A DNA stretch of 64,000 bases from Loktanella fryxellensis. GTDB taxonomy: Bacteria; Pseudomonadota; Alphaproteobacteria; Rhodobacterales; Rhodobacteraceae. Each line of letters begins with the position of its first letter. Within the stretch, counting starts at the first letter, position 1. Below are positions 55,888 to 64,000 of the stretch, piece by piece. The stretch lies in NCBI RefSeq assembly GCF_900110065.1, contig NZ_FOCI01000001.1:310001-374000 (forward strand), given 5' to 3'. Made by a program: the position numbers and the translations under genes. The notes beneath the pieces were generated by a model. That model was not told where the DNA came from. It ran no database searches and was given only the letters and a program-made list of their open reading frames with translations.

Positions 55888-57909
55888 ATGACAGCCCCGT
55901 TGCCAGACGCCGCCGCAGGGACACCCCTGCGGCGGCTTTTCGTGTACAACGGCGGCTTCCTGACGCAGACGACCGTGCGGCGCATCCTGTCGCTGGCGGG
56001 CTGGGACATCCGGCTGGGCCTGCCCGGACCCGACGACGCCGTGGGCGTCTGGGGCCATTCCCCCACCGCCCCCCGCGGCGAGGCGGTGGCACGTCACAAG
56101 AATGCGCCCGTCGTGCGGATCGAGGATGCATTCCTCCGTTCCGTCCTGCCGGGGCGCGACGGGGAACCGCCACTGGGACTGGTGATCGACCGGCGCGGGA
56201 TGCACTACGACCCCACCCGGCCCAGCGATCTGGAATGTATCCTGCGGGACGATCCGCTGGACGACACCGCCGTGCTGAACCGCGCCCGCGCCGCGATGGC
56301 CGACATCGCGCGGCTGCATCTGTCGAAATACAACGCGACCGACCCGGATCTGCCGGTGCCGGACCCCGGCTATGTGCTGGTGATCGACCAGACGCGGGGC
56401 GATGCCGCCGTCACCGCCAGCCGCTGCGATGCCAACACGTTCAAGGAGATGCTGTTTCTGGCGCGGACCGAACACCCCGCCGCCCGCATCGTCATCAAAG
56501 CCCACCCGGAAACCGCGGCGGGCCACCGGGCGGGCTATTACGACGCGACCGCCTGCGACGATCCCCGTATCACCCTGCTGGACGCACCCGTGTCGCCCCA
56601 CGCGCTGCTGGCCGGGGCGGTCGCGGTCTATACCGTGTCATCGCAACTGGGGTTCGAGGCGATCATGGCCGGACACAGGCCGGTCGTGATGGGCCAGCCG
56701 TTCTACATGGGGTGGGGACTGACCGACGACCGGATGCCGCTGGACCGCCGCCAGCGCCGTCTGACGCGGGCGCAGCTGTTTGCGGGGGCGATGATCCTCT
56801 ATCCCGTCTGGTTCGATCCGTACCGCGACGCCCTGTGCGGGATCGAGGACGTGATCGCCATCCTTTCCGCCCAATCCCGCGCATGGCGTGACGATCGGCG
56901 CGGTTGGATGGGCTACAGGATCAGCATGTGGAAGCGCGGCCCCCTGCAGCAGGTCTTCGGCCGCCACGTGCCGATGCGCTTCGCCCGCAAGGGCGGACAG
57001 CAGACCGACACCCGGCGCGCGATGATCTGGGCCAGCAAGGCACCGCCGGACTGCGACATGGTGCGGATCGAGGACGGGTTCCTGCGCTCGCGCGGGTTGG
57101 GTGCCGATCTGGTCGCCCCCCTGTCGCTGGTGCTGGACGATCTGGGCATCTACTACGACCCGACGCGGCCCAGTCGGCTGGAGCAGCTCATCACCGAAGC
57201 CTGCACCTTGCCCGCAGGCCCCCGCGCGCGGGCCGACCGCCTGGTCGCGCACCTGCAACGCGCGCGGCTGTCGAAATACAACGTGGGCGGCACCGATCCG
57301 CTGCGCGGCCTGCCGGTGGGGCGGCGCATCCTGGTGCCCGGTCAGGTGGCGGACGATGCGTCGGTGCGGCTGGGGGCTGGTGACGTGGCGGACAACGCCG
57401 CACTGCTACGCACGGCGCGGGCGGCCAATCCCGCCGCCGTGATCCTGTTCAAGCCGCACCCGGATGTGGAGGCGGGTCTGCGCGACGGTGCCGTGCCTGA
57501 CGCGCTGACCCATGCGGATGCGGTGCTGACGGACATGGATGCAGTCACCGCACTGGATCTGGTGGACGAGGTCTGGACCATGACCAGCACCATCGGCTTC
57601 GAGGCGCTGCTCCGGGGCAAGCGCGTGACCTGTCTCGGCACGCCGTTCTATGCGGGCTGGGGGCTGACGGACGACCGCGCGATGCCGCTGGCCCGGCGCG
57701 CGGCGCGGCCCGACCTCGCGGCGCTGGTTCATGCGGTGCTGATCGACTATCCGCGCTATCACGACCCCGTGACAGGCCTGCCCTGCCCGGTCGAGGTGGT
57801 GGTGGACCGGCTGGCGGACGGCGACCTGCCCGCCATGGGCCGGGCGAACCGCCTGCTGGCCAAGGCACAGGGGGTGATGGCGTCGCAGGCGTGGATCTGG
57901 CGGCGCTGA
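55888..57909 (+). CDS. kpsC: Capsular polysaccharide Kdo-transferase KpsC-type (two-domain)
   Basis: 673 residues with a clear internal duplication. Each half carries V-R-I-E-D-x-F-L-R-S, Y-D-P-T-R-P-S and G-F-E-A-x-x-x-G, P-F-Y-x-G-W-G-L-T-D-D-R (first half near residues 70, 110 and 255-280; second half near residues 390, 425 and 570-595). KpsC has two Kdo transferase domains making the alternating beta-Kdo linker. No signal peptide. The gene converges with ribD, only 9 bases between stops. Confidence 0.93.
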   Translation: MTAPLPDAAAGTPLRRLFVYNGGFLTQTTVRRILSLAGWDIRLGLPGPDDAVGVWGHSPTAPRGEAVARHKNAPVVRIEDAFLRSVLPGRDGEPPLGLVIDRRGMHYDPTRPSDLECILRDDPLDDTAVLNRARAAMADIARLHLSKYNATDPDLPVPDPGYVLVIDQTRGDAAVTASRCDANTFKEMLFLARTEHPAARIVIKAHPETAAGHRAGYYDATACDDPRITLLDAPVSPHALLAGAVAVYTVSSQLGFEAIMAGHRPVVMGQPFYMGWGLTDDRMPLDRRQRRLTRAQLFAGAMILYPVWFDPYRDALCGIEDVIAILSAQSRAWRDDRRGWMGYRISMWKRGPLQQVFGRHVPMRFARKGGQQTDTRRAMIWASKAPPDCDMVRIEDGFLRSRGLGADLVAPLSLVLDDLGIYYDPTRPSRLEQLITEACTLPAGPRARADRLVAHLQRARLSKYNVGGTDPLRGLPVGRRILVPGQVADDASVRLGAGDVADNAALLRTARAANPAAVILFKPHPDVEAGLRDGAVPDALTHADAVLTDMDAVTALDLVDEVWTMTSTIGFEALLRGKRVTCLGTPFYAGWGLTDDRAMPLARRAARPDLAALVHAVLIDYPRYHDPVTGLPCPVEVVVDRLADGDLPAMGRANRLLAKAQGVMASQAWIWRR

Positions 57910-57918
57910 GGCGGTGGT

Positions 57919-59016
57919 CTAGAGCGGCCGCCAGACCTGCATCACGTCGGCCCCCACAGGTGACACATGGTCCAGCCGGAACCGGGGGGCCTGCGCCAGA
58001 TCCGTGACGCCCAGCCCCGCCAGCGACGGCAGACCGTCCGCACCGATCGCCACACCGGCCTGAAACAGCACCAATTCGTCGACCAGATGCGCCTGCAACA
58101 GGGCTGCGGCCAGATGCCCGCCGCCTTCGCACAGCACGCGGGTGATGCCACGGGCGGCAAGCGCGCGCAGGGCCGACAACGGATCGACGCGGTTGTGCGC
58201 GATTTCGCATTCAATCGGCACGACACCGACCCGCGCCCATTCGCGGGTGTCCGCATCAGGGCCGTGGCACAGCCAGACCGGCTGGTCGCGGGCGGTCTGC
58301 ACCAGTCGGCTGTTGATCGGCAAGTTCAGGTCGCGCGACAGCACCACACGCACCGGCTGGCGCACGTCACCCAGATCGCGCACGTCCAGCATGGGGTCAT
58401 CCGCCCGCGCGGTGCCCGCCCCCACCATCACCGCATCGTGCCGCGCCCGCAGCGCATGGACCGCGTGCCGCGCCGCATGACCGGTGATCCAGCGGCTTTC
58501 GCCGCTGGCCGTGGCGATGCGACCGTCGAGGCTGCTGGCGAGCTTCAGCGTCACCCACGGGCGGCCCTTGGTGATGCGCGCGAGGAAACCTGCATGATCC
58601 GCTTCGGCCACGCGGCGCAGGCAGCCCACATCGACCGCGATCCCCGCCGCCTGCAGACGCGCGATGCCCTGCCCCGCCGTGCGCGGGTCGGGATCGCCCG
58701 CGGCCACGACCACGCGTACAACGCCAGCCGCGATCAGCGCATCGGCGCAGGGCGGCGTCTGGCCGGTGTGGGCGCAGGGTTCCAGCGTGACATAGACGGT
58801 GGCCCCGCGCGCCGCATCGCCCGCCTGATCCAGCGCCACCCGTTCCGCATGGGGCCTCCCGCTGGTCTGGGTATGACCGCGACCGACGACCACATCGCCC
58901 TGCACGATCACGCAGCCCACCGCCGGATTGGGCCAGACCTGCCCCATGCCGCGCCGACCCAGCGCCAGCGCCAGCGTCATCCAGCGGGTGTCGCGGTCAT
59001 GGCCCTGACCGGTCAT
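57919..59016 (-). CDS. ribD: Bifunctional riboflavin deaminase-reductase RibD
   Basis: 365 residues. The N-terminal deaminase (about 1-145) has the zinc site [16 protein letters not shown] and [20 protein letters not shown]. The C-terminal reductase follows: [37 protein letters not shown] and [20 protein letters not shown]. Catalyses two early steps of riboflavin synthesis. It starts overlapping the nrdR stop (ATGA). Normally ribE would follow; here a capsule cluster on the other strand intervenes. Confidence 0.96.
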   Translation of the reverse strand: MTGQGHDRDTRWMTLALALGRRGMGQVWPNPAVGCVIVQGDVVVGRGHTQTSGRPHAERVALDQAGDAARGATVYVTLEPCAHTGQTPPCADALIAAGVVRVVVAAGDPDPRTAGQGIARLQAAGIAVDVGCLRRVAEADHAGFLARITKGRPWVTLKLASSLDGRIATASGESRWITGHAARHAVHALRARHDAVMVGAGTARADDPMLDVRDLGDVRQPVRVVLSRDLNLPINSRLVQTARDQPVWLCHGPDADTREWARVGVVPIECEIAHNRVDPLSALRALAARGITRVLCEGGGHLAAALLQAHLVDELVLFQAGVAIGADGLPSLAGLGVTDLAQAPRFRLDHVSPVGADVMQVWRPL

Positions 59017-59480
59017 GCGTCTGATTTGTTGTTCGGGCGCAGGTCGGTCATGAACTTTTCGAAATCGTCGGCGGCCTGGAAATTCTTGTAGACGCTGGCA
59101 AAGCGCACGTAGGCCACCGTGTCGATCCGCGCGAGGCTTTCCATCACGATCTCACCGATGGTGCCAGACGGGATGTCGGTGTCGCCAAGGCTTTCGAGGC
59201 GGCGCACGATGCCGGAAATCATCTGATCCATCCGCTCCGGCTCTACCGGGCGTTTCTGCAGGGCGATGCGGATCGAGCGTTCCAGCTTGTCGCGGTCGAA
59301 CTCTTCGCGGCGACCATTCGATTTGATGACCACGAGGTCACGCAGCTGAACCCGTTCGTAGGTGGTGAAACGACCGCCGCAAGCCGGGCAGAAGCGCCGC
59401 CTGCGGATCGCCACGTGATCCTCTGCGGGACGCGAGTCCTTGACCTGGGTATCGACGTTTCCGCAAAAGGGGCACCGCAT
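59013..59480 (-). CDS. nrdR: Transcriptional repressor NrdR
   Basis: 155 residues, standard length. Zinc ribbon [20 protein letters not shown] and [20 protein letters not shown], then an ATP-cone domain ([20 protein letters not shown]). Represses ribonucleotide reductase genes. Paired with ribD, an arrangement common in alphaproteobacteria. I see no NrdR box in the window. Confidence 0.97.
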   Translation of the reverse strand: MRCPFCGNVDTQVKDSRPAEDHVAIRRRRFCPACGGRFTTYERVQLRDLVVIKSNGRREEFDRDKLERSIRIALQKRPVEPERMDQMISGIVRRLESLGDTDIPSGTIGEIVMESLARIDTVAYVRFASVYKNFQAADDFEKFMTDLRPNNKSDA

Positions 59481-59682
59481 GGCCGATCCTTATCTCTGTC
59501 CCTGCCCTGGGGTTCGATCCCCAGTGATCCACAGCGACTATAGGCGGGCCGCTAGGGTTTGGGTAGGGCCGCCGGGTGCCCCCCCGCATCTGCCATCGCC
59601 TGGGTGAGTCTTTTGTGCACAAGGCACGCGGACCCCATCGTGACCCGCCGCGTTAAGTCTGCACACAGAATTGGAGAAAGCC

Positions 59683-60366
59683 GTGACCGACACCCCACAA
59701 AAGACCCTGTTCATCACCGGCGCATCGAGCGGCATCGGTGAGGCGACGGCCCGTGCCGCCGTCGCATCGGGTTGGCGCGTCGGTCTGTTCGCCCGCCGCC
59801 GCGACAAGCTGGAGGGGCTGGCGCAGGAGCTGGGCGACGCGGCGCTGGTGCTGACCGGCGACGTGACCGATTACGACGATCAGGTCGCCGCGCTGGACCG
59901 ACTGGCGCAACATTTCGGCAGGGTCCATGCGGCCTTTGCGAACGCAGGCCGGGGTGCCGCCAAGGGTGGCGTGGGCGGTGGCGACGTCGACGACTGGCAG
60001 GGCCTGATCGACCTGAACGTCGTGGGTCTGCTCAAGACGGCAAAGGCCGCCCTGCCCCATCTGGAAAAGACGCGCGGGCATATGGTCCTGACCGGATCGG
60101 CTGCGGGGCGCGTCCATCTGTCGGGCTCGATCTATGGCGCGACCAAGTGGTTCGTGCACGGTTTTGCGGGAAACCTTGCGGAGGAGATGAAAGGCTGGGG
60201 CGGACGCTGCACGGTGATCGCACCCGGCATGGTGAACACGCCGTTCTTCGACGAGGCCAAGCCCGACAAACTGCAGCCCGCAGATGTGGCGGGTGCCGTG
60301 ATGATGGCGCTGAATGCCGCCGACAGTGCGGACGTGCGCGAAGTGTTCCTGATGCCGCGGGGCTGA
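59683..60366 (+). CDS. Short-chain dehydrogenase/reductase
   Basis: 227 residues using the GTG at 59683, six bases after GGAGA. Complete classical SDR: NAD(P) motif TGASSGIG, NAG motif in FANAGRG, catalytic Ser in MVLTGSAAGRVHLSGS and YGATK as YxxxK. FARRRDKL after the second strand suggests NADP preference. Substrate unknown. The gene is followed by the fifth repeat copy. Confidence 0.92.
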   Translation: MTDTPQKTLFITGASSGIGEATARAAVASGWRVGLFARRRDKLEGLAQELGDAALVLTGDVTDYDDQVAALDRLAQHFGRVHAAFANAGRGAAKGGVGGGDVDDWQGLIDLNVVGLLKTAKAALPHLEKTRGHMVLTGSAAGRVHLSGSIYGATKWFVHGFAGNLAEEMKGWGGRCTVIAPGMVNTPFFDEAKPDKLQPADVAGAVMMALNAADSADVREVFLMPRG

Positions 60367-60409
60367 TGGGACCGGTCGCGGGGCCGGTGCCTGCACGGGA
60401 AGCCGTCAC

Positions 60410-60453
60410 GGGGGCCAGCCCCCGCACCCCCGGGATATTTGTGACCAGAAGAA
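60410..60453 (+). repeat. Structured intergenic repeat, copy 5 (terminator-like)
   Basis: Begins 43 bases after the SDR stop. Hairpin GGGGGCCAGCCCCC (60410-60423) then CGGGATATTTGTGACCAGAA. Same order and orientation as copy 3. The rest of the gap 60367-60667 holds no gene that I can see. Confidence 0.6.
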
Positions 60454-60667
60454 TGAAGGACGGGGCACGCGCAGCAAGCCAGCGGTGACCTATGAACGCG
60501 GCGATGGCCAAAGAAGGCGGTCGACGTCGCCCGATCGGTTCGGGCGCGGTCACGCGGTGATCAGGTTTGCGTGAAAGGGCGTGCCGCAGGCTGGTGCGGC
60601 GGGACGCCGTTGTTACGCTGCGGCGTGCGGGGGCATCCTTCCTCGTCGCTGACAGGAGGGACGCGCG

Positions 60668-61555
60668 ATGACGCGACTGACGGCCAAGGATTTCGAGCCC
60701 AAGCTGCTGGAGCTTTACGACTTTTATGCCCACGGAATGATCACGAAACGGCAGTTCCTCGACGGGGCGGCAAAGTTCGCCGTGGGCGGCCTGACCGCCG
60801 CCGGCATCCTCGGGTTGATGGCCCCGAACTATGCCCTTGCAGAGCAGGTGTCGTTCAACGACGAAAGCATCACACCGGAATACATCATGTATCCGTCGCC
60901 GAACGGACATGGCGAGGTGCGTGGCTACCTCGTGCGGCCTGCAGGCGTCGCGGGGCCGCTGCCCGCCATCGTCGTGGTGCACGAGAACCGCGGTCTGAAC
61001 CCCTATATCGAGGATGTTGCCCGGCGGCTGGCCAAGGCCGGTTTCATGGCGCTGGCTCCCGACGGGCTGACGTCCGTGGGCGGCTATCCGGGCAACGACA
61101 CCGAAGGGCGCGATCTGCAGTCCAGCGTCGATCCGGAAAAGCTGATGAACGATTTCTTTGCCGCCGTGGAGTTCATGATGGCGCATGAGGGATCGACGGG
61201 GAACGTCGGCATCACCGGGTTCTGTTACGGCGGCGGTGTCGCCAACGCGGCGGCGGTCGCCTATCCGGAACTCAAGGCCGCCGTACCCTATTACGGTCGT
61301 CAGGCGGATACGGCGGACGTGCCCGCGATTCAGGCGCCGCTGCTGATCCATTACGCGGAACTGGACGAGCGGGTGAACGAAGGCTGGCCCGCCTTTGAGG
61401 CGGCGTTACAGGAGAACGGCAAGACCTATGAGGCGCACATCTATCCGGGTGTGAACCACGGGTTCCACAACGACAGCACCCCGCGCTACGATCAGGCGGC
61501 GGCGGAGCTGTCGTGGGAGCGGACGCTGACGCATTTCAGGACGCATCTGGTGTGA
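60668..61555 (+). CDS. Dienelactone hydrolase family protein
   Basis: 295 residues. A helical head of about 60 residues includes a Tat-like KRQFLDGAAKFAVGGLTAAG segment, then the alpha/beta-hydrolase. The nucleophile is a cysteine, C186 in GITGFCYGGG, the dienelactone-hydrolase style; HENRGLNPYIEDVARRLAKA and the C-terminal VNHGFHNDSTPRYD carry the oxyanion and His sites, and the acid is in ELDERVNEGWP. Similar to the YghX group; substrate unknown. Whether the head is cleaved is uncertain, since the RR pair is KR. Confidence 0.88.
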   Translation: MTRLTAKDFEPKLLELYDFYAHGMITKRQFLDGAAKFAVGGLTAAGILGLMAPNYALAEQVSFNDESITPEYIMYPSPNGHGEVRGYLVRPAGVAGPLPAIVVVHENRGLNPYIEDVARRLAKAGFMALAPDGLTSVGGYPGNDTEGRDLQSSVDPEKLMNDFFAAVEFMMAHEGSTGNVGITGFCYGGGVANAAAVAYPELKAAVPYYGRQADTADVPAIQAPLLIHYAELDERVNEGWPAFEAALQENGKTYEAHIYPGVNHGFHNDSTPRYDQAAAELSWERTLTHFRTHLV

Positions 61556-61563
61556 GACGACAC

Positions 61564-61588
61564 GGGGCGGACCTGCAAGGTCCGCCCC
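61564..61588 (+). terminator. Bidirectional hairpin between convergent genes
   Basis: Perfect 11-base-pair stem (61564-61574 with 61578-61588, loop GCA) between the dienelactone hydrolase stop and the HlyU-family stop. Usable by both strands. Confidence 0.7.
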
Positions 61589-61612
61589 ATTCGATTTCCG
61601 TCGTTCAGGCGA

Positions 61613-61900
61613 TCAGCGGAACAGGGCGTCGCCCTGTTCGTCGATCATCTGCCGGGCCTTGGCGATGCTGGCGGACATCGCCTCGTCCCGGTCGGCCATC
61701 GTGTCGGCGCGGATCAGGTGATGCGACCGCGACACGCCGTCGATGTCCTTGGCGATATGCGCCGCGATCCGGTGCACCGATCCCTCGCGGATCGGGTCCG
61801 GCGTGATGCGAAAACCGTTGTGGAGCACCGGCTCTACAGTCGTATTACCACCGGTGTCGGCGTCGTCGCGACCACCTAAAAGGCGTGACCAGAGCGACAT
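61613..61900 (-). CDS. HlyU-family protein
   Basis: 95 residues from the ATG at 61900. MSLWSRLLGGRDDADT is the family head, NGFRITPDPIREGSVHRIAA the core, and HHLIRADTMADRDEAMSASI the end. Vibrio HlyU is a transcription activator, but the short alphaproteobacterial relatives have no proven role. It lies 13 bases after the rpoD stop on the same strand, so may be carried on the rpoD transcript. Confidence 0.85.
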   Translation of the reverse strand: MSLWSRLLGGRDDADTGGNTTVEPVLHNGFRITPDPIREGSVHRIAAHIAKDIDGVSRSHHLIRADTMADRDEAMSASIAKARQMIDEQGDALFR

Positions 61901-61913
61901 CGGCAATCCTCCC

Positions 61914-63893
<1,980 letters not shown>

Positions 63894-63931
63894 GGATCAA
63901 AGCTCCTCGTCGTGGCAGTCAGTCGGGGCGG

Positions 63932-64000
63932 TCAGTCGTCGGCAGGTCGGTCTTGGGTTGGTGGATCGTCGATAGGCGTGGTCTCGGTCGGCGCGGCGGC
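63932..64000 (-). CDS. dnaG: C-terminal end of a gene upstream of rpoD, probably DNA primase
   Basis: 22 codons before a TGA at 63932, frame open to the right edge. The visible tail is Ala/Pro/Thr then acidic (TETTPIDDPPTQDRPADD). It is too short to identify by itself. In most bacteria dnaG directly precedes rpoD, hence the name; this is synteny, not homology. Confidence 0.5.
   Translation of the reverse strand, partial: AAAPTETTPIDDPPTQDRPADD

Overview
The window reads as chromosome of a high-GC alphaproteobacterium of the Rhodobacterales (roseobacter group). The grounds are family-level protein resemblance, gene order (surE-pcm-nlpD-like, tatABC with a DUF815 ATPase, pyrC-pyrE-dnaB, and rpoD beside what is probably dnaG), and a tRNA-His with the A73 and G1:U72 acceptor end known from alphaproteobacteria. 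I cannot name the genus. I see no insertion sequence, prophage, CRISPR array or rRNA operon.

Left part (1-6653, minus strand): a form II carbon-monoxide-dehydrogenase-type cluster. In transcription order it runs coxD (MoxR ATPase), coxE (VWA), coxI/xdhC, a molybdopterin-binding protein, coxS and coxL, which runs off the left edge. From 6908 to 25999 genes are mostly on the plus strand: an alpha/beta-hydrolase-like protein, pyrC, pyrE, dnaB with a perfect DnaA box upstream, a coupled pair of unknown membrane proteins (coiled-coil plus ClpP-like), alr, a second coiled-coil membrane protein, a PqiA-like protein, radA, cvpA, an AI-2E transporter (minus), purF, a PilP-like protein, an SDR, surE, pcm and an NlpD-like LytM protein.

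Middle (26161-40732, mostly minus): the tat operon with a DUF815 ATPase, a TSUP permease, dusA, a PQQ sugar dehydrogenase fused to cytochrome c, and an rRNA pseudouridine synthase. Then comes a disturbed stretch: a CHASE-type histidine kinase broken by three in-frame stops, exoD, a probable frameshifted remnant and a 40-residue membrane protein with a very strong ribosome binding site. Two tRNA-Val genes, an HU-like protein and lon follow; lon has a sigma-32-like promoter.

Right part (41031-64000): an Asp/Pro-rich small protein next to a glycosyltransferase-sulfotransferase fusion, tgt, two Fe-S assembly genes, rpoH, an RluD-type synthase, tRNA-His, mmcB, a likely 6S RNA, and the riboflavin block. 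The riboflavin genes are nusB, ribH, a RibB with a degenerate GTP-cyclohydrolase domain, an unknown protein and ribE, then ribD and nrdR further right. Capsule export genes of the KpsS / outer-membrane exporter / KpsC type sit on the opposite strand between ribE and ribD. The window ends with an SDR, a dienelactone hydrolase, an HlyU-family protein, rpoD and the last codons of what is probably dnaG.

Five copies of a short structured repeat lie in intergenic gaps. Four of them follow a gene in the orientation expected of a terminator-associated element.
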